From: an uncultured Bacteroides sp.
GTDB taxonomy: Bacteria; Bacteroidota; Bacteroidia; Bacteroidales; Bacteroidaceae
Direction: 5' to 3'
DNA: 64,000 nucleotides
Assembly: GCF_910586915.1 (NCBI RefSeq)
Contig: NZ_CAJULN010000006.1
Coordinates: 1-64,000, forward strand
Shown here: positions 34,482 through 42,964 of the stretch, piece by piece
Position numbering within the stretch: the first letter of the stretch is position 1
Layout: the number at the start of each line of letters is the position of its first letter
The notes under the pieces: model-generated
The model's input: only the letters and a program-made list of their open reading frames with translations
What the model was told of the DNA's origin: nothing
Databases searched by the model: none
Translations under genes and position numbers: made by a program

Positions 34482-35243
34482 ATGAAGAAAGAACCTTTAT
34501 TTGTCGCTTTGAGCAACCAGAAGGGCGGTGTGGGAAAATCCACGTTCACCGTCTTGCTCGCCAGTTACTTCCATTACCTGAAGGGATATAACGTGCTTGT
34601 GGTGGATTGCGATTATCCGCAGCACAGTATCAGCACTATGCGGGACTGGGAAGTGGGGACCATTGAAAAGAACGTGCATCTGCAAAACCAGCTGGTGGAA
34701 CAGTTCGGGACAAGCGGAAGGAAAGCCTACAGCATCCTGAACTCCACTCCGGAGGAAGCCCGGGAAACTGCCGGCCGTTTCCTTGAAAAATCGGGACTGG
34801 ACTATGACCTTGTCCTTTTTGACCTCCCTGGAACTGTGAATGTGCCCGGTGTCTTCCGGTCCGTCATCAATATGGACTATGTATTCACTCCCGTCACACA
34901 GGAGAGAATGGTTATGCGGAGCAGCATGGCTTTTGTCCTTGCCATCCGGGAATACATGCACCGTCATAAGGATGTGCCCTTGCGTGGCATCTATATGTTC
35001 TGGAACCGGATGGACAAACGTGTGTCCAAAGACCTGTATAACAGCTACACTGAAATTTTCCGCTCGCTGAAATTGCCGGCGATGGAAACCGTCATTCCCA
35101 GTGCGGAGCGCTACAATAAAGACTTCGGGATAAAGGGATTTTTCTTTCGCAGCACCTTGTTCCCTCCACCCCCTTCCGCATTGAGGGGCAGCAATCTGGA
35201 CTTGCTGGCAACAGAGATAGAAACCATACTGAAACTTCAATAA
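34482..35243 (+). CDS. traA: ParA-family ATPase (TraA-like) of the conjugative element
   Basis: A 253-residue ParA/MinD-type ATPase. The deviant Walker A KGGVGKSTF lies at ~14-22, followed by VLVVDCDYPQHSISTMRDWE and YDLVLFDLPGTVNVPGVFRS (Walker B region). Such genes open the tra region of many Bacteroidales elements. Whether it partitions the circular intermediate or positions the transfer machinery is not known from sequence. A DUF3408 gene follows after 8 bp. Confidence 0.88.
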   Translation: MKKEPLFVALSNQKGGVGKSTFTVLLASYFHYLKGYNVLVVDCDYPQHSISTMRDWEVGTIEKNVHLQNQLVEQFGTSGRKAYSILNSTPEEARETAGRFLEKSGLDYDLVLFDLPGTVNVPGVFRSVINMDYVFTPVTQERMVMRSSMAFVLAIREYMHRHKDVPLRGIYMFWNRMDKRVSKDLYNSYTEIFRSLKLPAMETVIPSAERYNKDFGIKGFFFRSTLFPPPPSALRGSNLDLLATEIETILKLQ

Positions 35244-35251
35244 GAACAATC

Positions 35252-35704
35252 ATGGCTACCAAAAGAAGAACGGATTACCAGGTGGATGAGGAGGCATTGA
35301 AACGTATGATGGCCGGGGATGTAACAGCATTGGACAAAATGGCTTCTCCCGCTGAGGCTCCGGAAACAAAAAGCCGGCCTGCCCCTTCCCAGGAGAAGCA
35401 GGAGAAGAACTTCGCCGGTTCTCCCAAACAGCAGATAGGAAAATCCACGGATGAGGCGTCCGGCCCGGATGAATACCGGCGACGGTTTCTGAAAGAGAGG
35501 CTGTCCGGTTCAAGAAGGCAGACCTATATTCACGATGCTTTGTACAGGACTGTTGCCAAATTATTGCCTGTCATTGCACCGGATATGTCAGTTCCCATGT
35601 TTTTAGGCAGTGTCCTGTCGGACCACCTGGAAAGATATCAGGATGTTATCAATGAAATATATAACCAGGAAGCAAATCAAAATCCTTTGGAATGGAAGAA
35701 ATAG
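35252..35704 (+). CDS. DUF3408 conjugative-element protein
   Basis: A 150-residue protein with a disordered, charged first half (MASPAEAPETKSRPAPSQEK) and a conserved C-terminal domain, RRFLKERLSGSRRQTYIHDA then VLSDHLERYQDVINEIYNQE, typical of DUF3408 proteins beside ParA in Bacteroidales elements. The domain resembles a small DNA-binding fold and may be the partner of the ParA-like ATPase. Its end overlaps the next gene by ~13 bp. Confidence 0.8.
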   Translation: MATKRRTDYQVDEEALKRMMAGDVTALDKMASPAEAPETKSRPAPSQEKQEKNFAGSPKQQIGKSTDEASGPDEYRRRFLKERLSGSRRQTYIHDALYRTVAKLLPVIAPDMSVPMFLGSVLSDHLERYQDVINEIYNQEANQNPLEWKK

Positions 35705-36357
35705 TTTATTTGTCAGTAAGGATCGGCTGTGCCGGCTACTTGTTATACAAGTTATGGAATCAGAAAAAACGGGTCCGTAAAATCTGCGGGCTGCTCTATA
35801 CCCCCGGGAAAAAAGGGAAGGAGGAAGAGGGAACATCGTGCGGTACAGAATCGGGCGATGTGATGGGAACCACCCGATTTGTCTATCTGGACGAAAACGC
35901 GGGTACGTTTGTTGCCCCCTACATGAGCCAGCCGTTGGAAACCGGGAACGATTATCTCGGAGAGGAAGAGGCGGTGCTGGAGAATGAGGTGGAGTGCGAA
36001 CTCCCCCTGGAAGAGATGAGACTGTTGAAAGAGGAACAGGAAAGACTGGACGAACAGACTCCCGGTACGGAAGGTATCGCTCCGGTAATCACGTCCGATG
36101 ACCTGCTCAATGCCGGCGATGTGCTGCTTAATCTGGATGGTGCCCAAATGAACGAGGAGAAAAAACGCCGGGCTGCCGTCACCTTGCATGCCATCCGGGA
36201 AACGGACATGTTTGAACTGATTTCATCCCAGGTGGAGAATAAAAGCCTGATTGAGGAGCTGATAGACCAATATATCGGCAATGACGGAAATGTATTGCCG
36301 GTGAAAAGAAAGAAAAACGAAGGACAGCCGGAACATGCCTGGAGACAGTTTCTCTGA
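35692..36357 (+). CDS. DUF4122-like conjugative-element protein (TraD-like)
   Basis: A 221-residue protein with a short hydrophobic N-terminal helix (IVYLSVRIGCAGYLLYKLW), basic residues, then an acidic middle (LPLEEMRLLKEEQERLDEQT) and a helical C-terminal part (FELISSQVENKSLIEELIDQ). Order after the DUF3408 gene matches TraD/DUF4122 of CTnDOT-type elements. The peptide and defence cargo begin right after it, separating it from traE by ~8 kb. Confidence 0.7.
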   Translation: MEEIVYLSVRIGCAGYLLYKLWNQKKRVRKICGLLYTPGKKGKEEEGTSCGTESGDVMGTTRFVYLDENAGTFVAPYMSQPLETGNDYLGEEEAVLENEVECELPLEEMRLLKEEQERLDEQTPGTEGIAPVITSDDLLNAGDVLLNLDGAQMNEEKKRRAAVTLHAIRETDMFELISSQVENKSLIEELIDQYIGNDGNVLPVKRKKNEGQPEHAWRQFL

Positions 36358-36778
36358 ACCTGGAGGCAGTCGGTGCGATACGAAAGGAAGAGGTTTTGGA
36401 AGAACCTGCCTTGTACCGCTATCATGGTTGCCTGTTCCCGGTTCCTTTGTCATGCCTGGCTCTTTAAATGTCCATATATTTTGATTATTCGGTTGGTAAC
36501 GGATTCCTTTCCGGAATCATATAGAAGCTAAGATGTTAATGAAAGATAATTCATTACGTTTATCCTATTTTTTTTTAAGAAAAATATTGTGTTCTTGAAT
36601 GGAATCTGTATATTTGAGACAGATTGCAAAAATGAATTATAGAGCCGTGATTTATCAGGAAAAACGAATGTAAGTATCGCGGCTATGGGATTTGAATAAC
36701 CGGTAAGCTATATCGGCATTGCAATATTTTAAAGGAGTGAAATGTTGCAAGTATGAACTAACTCCAATTTTAAAGGCT
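36358..36778. other. Intergenic leader region before the RiPP precursor
   Basis: 421 bp. The first ~100 bp keep the GC-rich composition of the tra genes and then turn AT-rich, marking the cargo boundary. It contains the promoter at 36587-36616 and a ~150-nt leader. In the leader a four-codon frame, ATG TTG CAA GTA TGA (36742-36756), has an AAAGGAG ribosome-binding site just upstream. Confidence 0.5.
36587..36616 (+). promoter_or_regulatory. Bacteroides-type promoter of the peptide cluster
   Basis: TATATTTG at 36609-36616 matches the -7 box TAnnTTTG, and TTG at 36587-36589 lies 19 bp upstream as a -33 element. Transcription should start near 36622. Confidence 0.7.
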
Positions 36779-36973
36779 ATGGGAAAACAGATTGCCAAAC
36801 TAGGTATCCGTCCGGAAGACCTGAAAGACAAGACGGTCACTTCGGAACAGTTGGAAAAGACGAAAGGCGGGAAAGCCGCCGGGTCTGAAGAGTGTGTATG
36901 CTACTGCGGTTGCTATACCGATGACTCCGCTTTCGGTGTAGATTTCAACTGGTGGTCAAGAGACTGGGATTGA
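36779..36973 (+). CDS. RiPP precursor peptide with double-Gly leader and CxCxCxC core
   Basis: A 64-residue peptide from the ATG at 36779 with AAAGG 5 nt upstream. The leader (1-31) ends EQLEKTKGG, a double-Gly processing site as in GG-type Bacteroidota radical-SAM precursors. The predicted core (32-64) contains C39, C41, C43 and C45 spaced CxCxCxC and an aromatic acidic tail, FNWWSRDWD. It is followed by a radical SAM enzyme and a C39-peptidase ABC exporter. Radical SAM enzymes of this type make thioether or carbon-carbon cross-links; which of these applies cannot be told from sequence. The in-frame GTG at 36737 is a less likely start. Confidence 0.82.
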   Translation: MGKQIAKLGIRPEDLKDKTVTSEQLEKTKGGKAAGSEECVCYCGCYTDDSAFGVDFNWWSRDWD

Positions 36974-37013
36974 TTCCTGCATTGTACGATGCTTTGTAAA
37001 CAGATTAGCCACT

Positions 37014-38648
37014 ATGGAAAAACAAAAAACGAATAAGTTTCCCCTGGTCAAATTGTTCACAGTTGACGGGGCGTCCTGTTATTTATATGACGGCAGAGCG
37101 AACATGTTCCTGTCGCTGTCCGAGACTGAGAAGAACCTTGTCTGTGAATACATGGCGTCGTATGGAACTTCTGAAGGAGAGCCTTGCCCGGCCTCCTTCC
37201 CTTCCGGTGCCGCCGCTTTCATCGCCCGTCTTAACGGAAACGGCATCCTGCTTCCAGGTCCCCTGGAAGCGAGGACACCTTCCGGAATGCGTGGTGAGGA
37301 ACAGTTATGGCAACAATGGGAGGAGGAAGCCATTCCCAAAAAACTGACACTGGAGATGACCAATACCTGCAATCTGCGTTGCAGGTATTGCCCCTATACA
37401 ATCAACGAGCAACGCGGACAAGGAAAAATGCACGCCTCCCATCACTTGAAAGAGGAGGATGCCCGGAAAGCCATTTCGGATTATTTCCATGAATACACAC
37501 GTATTTTCCGCAAGGTGGAACCGGAACACAGGACGCTGTTCCTGAAACGGAATCCTCCCGCCGTCAGTTTCTACGGCGGAGAGGCGCTTCTGCGTTTTTC
37601 CCTGCTGGAACCGTTGGTGAAATATGTACTCTCGCTTCCTTGGGAGGAACACCATATACCTGCGGAGAAGGTCGTATTCCACATAACGACCAATGCCACC
37701 CTGCTGACACGGGAGATGGTGGAATTCTTTATACGGTATCATTTCACCCTCGCCATCAGCTTCGACGGTCCGCCGGAGGAGAATGACAAGTACCGCGTGT
37801 TCAAAAACGGGCAGGGTACGGGAACGGTCGTGGAGCGTGCCCTTGACATGATCCGTGAGGTTTCGGAAGAGTACCTGCTGAACCATGTACACATACAGGC
37901 CGTGCTGGCTCCCGAATACGACCATGACAAAGTCGGCAGATACTTTGAGGGGCGTAGCCTGAACGGTTGTTATGGCGGGGTCCGTCAGTTTTCCTACCTG
38001 GAATTCAGCGATTACAGTGAAAGCAAGAAGACGGACAAGCAACTGGCGCAGTTCAATATCCGGGAGCGGATCAAGGAACTTTATGGAAAGGGCCTCTCTC
38101 CGGAGGAACGGTACCAGTATATTCTTCGTGACCCCCTGATCAGCGCGTGGCTGCGGTATGTGTACGCCATTCTGACCAAGGTCGGTGACGCACCCTTACA
38201 CAAAGCCAGATTTTTCAATTCATGCTATATCGGGCGTACCAATCTGTTGCTTGACACATACGGCAACCTGCATCTCTGCGAACGGTCAGATTTCTCCATG
38301 CCTGTCGGTGAGGTTAACTCGGGCATCAACCGTACCGCCGTCCGGCAAATGTACCGTGATTTTTTTGAGAAGACAGACAGCCCGTCCTGCCGTTCCTGCT
38401 GGGCCGGCCGCTTCTGTACCCTCTGCACCGCCGCGCTTATCAAGAACGGTGCGGTTCAGGAACCTGACCGTTCCATTTGCAGGAGCTTGCGGCACGCACA
38501 GGAGAAACAGATAGAGGACTTGCTGTATATCAAGGAGTATTATCCGGAAATTCTGGAACAGATGGAACGTATGTATTTCCAGGCGAATGACATAACGCTC
38601 GGCGCTTTTCATGCCTACGTCAAGGAACAACAAGACGTCGCCCCATGA
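37014..38648 (+). CDS. Radical SAM/SPASM peptide maturase
   Basis: A 544-residue enzyme expected to modify the upstream precursor. Residues ~1-100 form an N-terminal domain that may bind the leader. The radical SAM motif CNLRCRYC gives C119, C123 and C126 for the catalytic 4Fe-4S cluster. The barrel includes VSFYGGEALLRFSLLEPLVK and ISFDGPPEENDKYRVF. The C-terminal SPASM-type region (FNSCYIGR, LHLCERSD, SCRSCWAGRFCTLC) binds auxiliary clusters. The gene begins 40 bp after the precursor and overlaps the exporter by ATGA. Confidence 0.9.
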   Translation: MEKQKTNKFPLVKLFTVDGASCYLYDGRANMFLSLSETEKNLVCEYMASYGTSEGEPCPASFPSGAAAFIARLNGNGILLPGPLEARTPSGMRGEEQLWQQWEEEAIPKKLTLEMTNTCNLRCRYCPYTINEQRGQGKMHASHHLKEEDARKAISDYFHEYTRIFRKVEPEHRTLFLKRNPPAVSFYGGEALLRFSLLEPLVKYVLSLPWEEHHIPAEKVVFHITTNATLLTREMVEFFIRYHFTLAISFDGPPEENDKYRVFKNGQGTGTVVERALDMIREVSEEYLLNHVHIQAVLAPEYDHDKVGRYFEGRSLNGCYGGVRQFSYLEFSDYSESKKTDKQLAQFNIRERIKELYGKGLSPEERYQYILRDPLISAWLRYVYAILTKVGDAPLHKARFFNSCYIGRTNLLLDTYGNLHLCERSDFSMPVGEVNSGINRTAVRQMYRDFFEKTDSPSCRSCWAGRFCTLCTAALIKNGAVQEPDRSICRSLRHAQEKQIEDLLYIKEYYPEILEQMERMYFQANDITLGAFHAYVKEQQDVAP

Positions 38649-40822
38649 GGTTCAGGGTGTCCTACCAGCATGACTCCATGCAGTGCGGTGCGGCATGTCT
38701 CCGTATGGTCTGCAAGCATTACGGAAAGGAATATGCCCTTGACTTCCTTTCCGAGCAATGCGGCTGCATGATTGACGGGGTTTCCTTGCAGGCCATTCGC
38801 GAGACGGCGGAGGACCTGGGATTCCGGACATTCGCCGTATCGGTCGGTCTGTCCGAATTGCAGGCCGGATGGTGTCCCTGTATCCTTCATTGGGAGCGTA
38901 ATCACTTTGTCGTCCTGTACAGGATTCATAAGGATAAGTATCATGTTGCCGATCCGGCCAAAGGAACGGTCATATACCGGAAAGAAGATTTCCTGAAGCG
39001 TTGGGCGGGAGACGGGGAACAGGGAATCGCCTTGTTACTTGAACCCACACAGGCTTTTTATGACTTCTCTTCGGGCATGGAACCAAAAGTCCCGTCCCCT
39101 TTCCGTTTTTTATGGAGGTACATAGCTTCTTATAAAAAAGCATTTGCATCGGTCGCCTTGACCCTGCTTGTCGGCAGTCTCGTACAGCTGGTGCTTCCGC
39201 TGCTTGCGCAAATGATGGTCGACAAAGGTATCGGTCATAAAAATATCCCGCTTGTCTATCTGATTCTCGGCGGCCAGCTGGTGCTTGTGCTTGGTTCTGC
39301 CGCCATGGAGTTTGTCCGCAACCGTCTTCTGCTGTTTGTGGGGATGCATGTCAATATATCATTGATAACCGACTTCTTCGCCAAACTGTTCCGCCTGCCG
39401 ATTTCATTCTTCGAGACAAGGACCACCGGGGATCTTTTGCAGCGTATCGTCGATCACCGCAGGGTGCAGGATTTTCTTACTGGACAGGTTCTCTCCGTCT
39501 TGTTCTCGGTAATGGTCTTGTGCATATTCATGGGCGTCCTGTTTTCATATAACAGCTTCCTGTTCCTTGTCTTTCTGGCGGGAAGTATCGGCTACGGCCT
39601 GTGGACCATGTGTTTCCTGCATAAGCGCAAGTTGTTTGACTATATGATTTTCGAGAAACAGTCGGCCAGCAACAACAAGGTATACCAACTCCTTACTTTC
39701 ATGCAGGAGATAAAGCTGCAAGGCGGCGAGGGAAGGCGCGCCGGGGAATGGGAGGCGTTGCAAAAGGAGCTTCTTGACATCCAGATGAGGTCTTTGAGCC
39801 TGCAACAGTTCCAGCAGACAGGCGGGATATTTATCAGCCAGTCCAAGAACCTGGTTGTGACGGTCATTGCCGCCGTTTCTGTCATTGAAGGGGAGATGAC
39901 TTTGGGTATGCTGCTTGCCGTGCAATTCATTATCGGGCAGTTGAACATCCCGATTGAACAACTGATGCAGTTTCTCTATAATTTCCAGAATGTGCGGCTA
40001 AGCATCGAGCGTATCAGCGCGATTCATGGGAAGGCGGAGGAAAGAACGGGGAAAAAGATACCGGAACAGCCGGAGATTTCCCGAAAGGATATCCGGATTG
40101 AACACCTGGATTTTAAATATAACCTGCATGGCAAAGCCAAGGTGCTGGATGACATAACGCTGACCATTCCGGCACAACGTACCACCGCCATCGTGGGCGC
40201 AAGCGGAAGCGGAAAGACCACCCTTGTCAAACTGTTGCTGGGCTATTTTGCTCCTACAAGCGGAAATATCTTCCTGGGGGACACTCCCTTGCAGGATTAT
40301 GATATGACATCGTGGAGGCACAGCTGCGGCGTAGTGCTGCAAGACAGCCATGTGTTTTCCGAATCTCTGGCAAGGAACATTGCGGTGGAGGACAAGCATA
40401 TAGACCGTACACGTCTCCGGACCGCCGCCCGCCAGGCCAACCTGGAAGAGTTCATAGAGAAACTGCCCTTGAAATACCAGACGATGGTGGGGGCTGAAGG
40501 CGTGGGGCTGAGCCGGGGACAGGAACAGCGTATCTTTATCGCCCGTGCGCTCTATAAGGACCCTTCGTTCGTGTTTCTTGATGAGGCTACCAACTCGCTG
40601 GATGCCAACAATGAAAGAATCATTACCGGGAATCTGCTGGATTTCTGCAAAGGAAGGACGGTCCTGATAGTGGCCCACCGGTTAAGCACCATCCGTCATG
40701 CCGACAGGATAGTCGTTCTGCATAAAGGCAGGATTGTCGAAGAGGGTACCCATGACGAATTGTGCGCCCGTCATGGGCATTATTATGAGTTGATTAATAA
40801 CCAGTTGATTGCTATGGGGTGA
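38645..40822 (+). CDS. Peptidase-containing ABC exporter (C39 bacteriocin type)
   Basis: A 725-residue transporter that should cut the precursor after Gly-Gly and export the core. The C39 peptidase domain (~1-130) has catalytic Cys14 in QCGAACLRM, a His in RNHFVVLYRI and an Asp in YHVADPAKG. About six membrane spans lie at ~160-420. The nucleotide-binding domain has Walker A GASGSGKTT, signature LSRGQEQRI and Walker B FVFLDEAT. No separate immunity gene is visible; the exporter might also give self-protection. Confidence 0.92.
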   Translation: MRFRVSYQHDSMQCGAACLRMVCKHYGKEYALDFLSEQCGCMIDGVSLQAIRETAEDLGFRTFAVSVGLSELQAGWCPCILHWERNHFVVLYRIHKDKYHVADPAKGTVIYRKEDFLKRWAGDGEQGIALLLEPTQAFYDFSSGMEPKVPSPFRFLWRYIASYKKAFASVALTLLVGSLVQLVLPLLAQMMVDKGIGHKNIPLVYLILGGQLVLVLGSAAMEFVRNRLLLFVGMHVNISLITDFFAKLFRLPISFFETRTTGDLLQRIVDHRRVQDFLTGQVLSVLFSVMVLCIFMGVLFSYNSFLFLVFLAGSIGYGLWTMCFLHKRKLFDYMIFEKQSASNNKVYQLLTFMQEIKLQGGEGRRAGEWEALQKELLDIQMRSLSLQQFQQTGGIFISQSKNLVVTVIAAVSVIEGEMTLGMLLAVQFIIGQLNIPIEQLMQFLYNFQNVRLSIERISAIHGKAEERTGKKIPEQPEISRKDIRIEHLDFKYNLHGKAKVLDDITLTIPAQRTTAIVGASGSGKTTLVKLLLGYFAPTSGNIFLGDTPLQDYDMTSWRHSCGVVLQDSHVFSESLARNIAVEDKHIDRTRLRTAARQANLEEFIEKLPLKYQTMVGAEGVGLSRGQEQRIFIARALYKDPSFVFLDEATNSLDANNERIITGNLLDFCKGRTVLIVAHRLSTIRHADRIVVLHKGRIVEEGTHDELCARHGHYYELINNQLIAMG

Positions 40823-40917
40823 AATTGTATTTTTTTCAACGGGCGGAATACGATCAACAGACACAATATACCGATTATAGTCCGTCGCTTTCCAACCTGA
40901 ACAAGCTTCCGGCGGTT

Positions 40918-41841
40918 TTAGTCTGCGATTTTCTCACCGATATATCCTATGTAAAAGATCTGTTCAGATTCATTTGGACAAAAATGTATTCGTCCCGCAC
41001 CGGGTGTAAAGCGTGAATGCCAGGAGCAGAGTCTGGTCTCTCCATCCGAAAATAAGATTTTCAATTGTGGCAACCTGCTACGTGTATCTGATTCCGGTGT
41101 CGTTTTGTATCTGAACTTTTCCGGCGAGACAGGTGAGGTGGAATTAGCCGCCACTCTTTCCAAATCCGATAATCTCCAATAGATTTGTTGTACAACAGCC
41201 GGATCTTTGATTTTATCGAGCTGATCCGATGCCTGTTCTGCAAATCTAAGATGCGGAAACAATTTGGCGGTTCGTTTCGACAATACCTTCCCGTTGGTTG
41301 GCATATTAATATTTTTTAGGAGAAAATCCCTATGCGTTTCGACTCCATCCGGAGAAACCACATGCTTGCATCCGGATGTAAGCGGCAATTCATTTCCATC
41401 CTCATCCAGCAGGCTTATATCCACGTTGTAATTTCCATTGTCCCAAGCGTCTTTTTGCCTGAATCCTAAAGCAAGCGTATTTTCCATTGCTTCCGAGGCC
41501 CATCCCAAACCTTTGCATGGTATCCCATTATAAGAGAAACCCAATACGTTGTGCTTGTCTTCAAGGCTGTCGACAGGTTCTAAAGTGCACAATTTGGCAA
41601 TCAATACGGATTTTAAATCCTTGTCAATCACAGTTTCATTATTCAGGATCCTGTTCCATGTCTGTCCGGGAAGCATTCCTTTTCCCATTGCTTCATTTGT
41701 CATACGCACGTTTGAAACGCCTAATTCCGACATTTTAGACAAGCACCTGCCCAATAACGAGAAAGCGTCTTGGGCGTCCTTGTTGTTTGAGAATGCTTTT
41801 ACACTCAATTCATTAAGATATGCTTCCATGTTTTCAGTCAA
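40918..41841 (-). CDS. Unknown third component of a DUF262/AAA operon
   Basis: A 307-residue protein that I cannot assign to a named family. The N-terminal third is helical (DAFSLLGRCLSKMSELGVSN; LPGQTWNRILNNETVIDKDL). The C-terminus holds RLCSWHSRFTPGAGRIHFCP and EQIFYIGYIGEKIAD, a pattern of Trp-His, RIHF and IGYIG that I associate with small proteins in defence operons. Its start overlaps the ATPase stop by 8 bp, so it is translated with it. It converges on the peptide exporter gene. Confidence 0.6.
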   Translation of the reverse strand: MTENMEAYLNELSVKAFSNNKDAQDAFSLLGRCLSKMSELGVSNVRMTNEAMGKGMLPGQTWNRILNNETVIDKDLKSVLIAKLCTLEPVDSLEDKHNVLGFSYNGIPCKGLGWASEAMENTLALGFRQKDAWDNGNYNVDISLLDEDGNELPLTSGCKHVVSPDGVETHRDFLLKNINMPTNGKVLSKRTAKLFPHLRFAEQASDQLDKIKDPAVVQQIYWRLSDLERVAANSTSPVSPEKFRYKTTPESDTRSRLPQLKILFSDGETRLCSWHSRFTPGAGRIHFCPNESEQIFYIGYIGEKIAD

Positions 41842-42958
41842 TTAGCCGGGTCAGTACATCATCCCAACTGTCAAAGAAATTTTTAGGACGCTTGTTCAAT
41901 TTCCCCTCATCCGTGATTTGAATTTCATCAATATAGGTAACCTCCATATCATCGTCTGCTCCAAAGTCTCTTTGGACAAAGATTACATTCAAATCCTCCT
42001 GTGAAATGACTTTTTCTTTCCTTGCCAGCCTTAAACTGTTCAATATATGGTCACTGTGTGATTCTATTATGATCTGCACTCCCTTGCCGGCAGCCAGTGC
42101 CATCAGTTTGCCCAGTTCCACTTGTGCGGCCGGATGCAGGTGTGCTTCCGGATTCTCAAAAACAAGCAGGTCGTCTGCCTTTGCCCTGAGCAGGGCTACA
42201 ATGACAGGCAAGCAATAGGTGAAGCCAAAACCGACTTGTAAAGCCGAGTACTTCTTGCCTTTGGTTCCCGCCATGCCATATTCAAGCCTGATTTTATCTT
42301 TGTCTATTTCAGTCGTATTTGCTTTCAACGAAGGAACTTGCATGATTTGGGCCATCCATGCATTCACATTTTCCGTCAGTTGTATCTGCTCTTCTTTCAG
42401 GTTGGGATGTCGCATTTCTTTTATGCCGATCTCCTCATTAACCGACAAGGCGTTGTTCAGGTAAGCCGGCGTAAGTTCCCCCTGTATGCCTAATGAGGTA
42501 TTGTATGCCCTGGCCTCCGATTTGTTATATTGAGCTTTGGGTCCCCACCGCTCCGCTTCCAGAAATATGAATCTGTCATCAAATAAAGAAAGCCCGTGAA
42601 TATCGCTGCCGGTATATGTATAGCCGACTTCCTCGCTTCCGGCTTCACTGGTGTCCAGTACCCATTGATATTCGTTCCCGTTGTCTTCTTTGATGGATAT
42701 GCATACACTTTTTTCTTCAGCGAATGTGTAACATATATCTCCGGCAGATTCCAGGTTGACAAAGTCATGCTTCAAACGTAATTTTTTCTTCGGGTTGGAT
42801 AAATACCCCAATTCATAGTTCTGTTTGAGGAACAGCAATGACTGTATAAGGGTAGATTTCCCCATGCCATTGACACCTGTTATCAAAGTCAGAGGTTTTA
42901 TGTTGAAAGATTCCTCTTCAAAAACCTTAAAGTTCTTAAGTCTTATTTCCTTTATCAT
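41834..42958 (-). CDS. AAA ATPase, SMC/OLD-like (DUF3696-type)
   Basis: A 374-residue ABC/AAA15-type ATPase beginning MIKEIRLKNFKVFEEESFNI, with Walker A GVNGMGKST at ~28-36. The C-terminal half has a signature region (SALQVGFGFTYCLPVIVALL), Walker B LLVFENPEAHLHP and the D-loop region VQIIIESHSDHILNSLRLA. It lacks a Toprim domain. Such ATPases are sensors in many phage-defence systems. It lies 6 bp after the DUF262 gene and overlaps the unknown third gene. Confidence 0.85.
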   Translation of the reverse strand: MIKEIRLKNFKVFEEESFNIKPLTLITGVNGMGKSTLIQSLLFLKQNYELGYLSNPKKKLRLKHDFVNLESAGDICYTFAEEKSVCISIKEDNGNEYQWVLDTSEAGSEEVGYTYTGSDIHGLSLFDDRFIFLEAERWGPKAQYNKSEARAYNTSLGIQGELTPAYLNNALSVNEEIGIKEMRHPNLKEEQIQLTENVNAWMAQIMQVPSLKANTTEIDKDKIRLEYGMAGTKGKKYSALQVGFGFTYCLPVIVALLRAKADDLLVFENPEAHLHPAAQVELGKLMALAAGKGVQIIIESHSDHILNSLRLARKEKVISQEDLNVIFVQRDFGADDDMEVTYIDEIQITDEGKLNKRPKNFFDSWDDVLTRLID

Positions 42959-42964
42959 ACTAAA

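Noticed and set aside
36719..36778. Longer version of the RiPP precursor from a TTG start
   Set aside because: The ATG at 36779 has AAAGG upstream and gives a leader of usual length; the extra 20 residues do not look like a leader.
40819..41016. Short plus-strand frame after the peptide exporter, as a possible immunity gene
   Set aside because: It overlaps the exporter end and runs antisense into the unknown protein of the DUF262 operon, with no signal, membrane span or ribosome-binding site.
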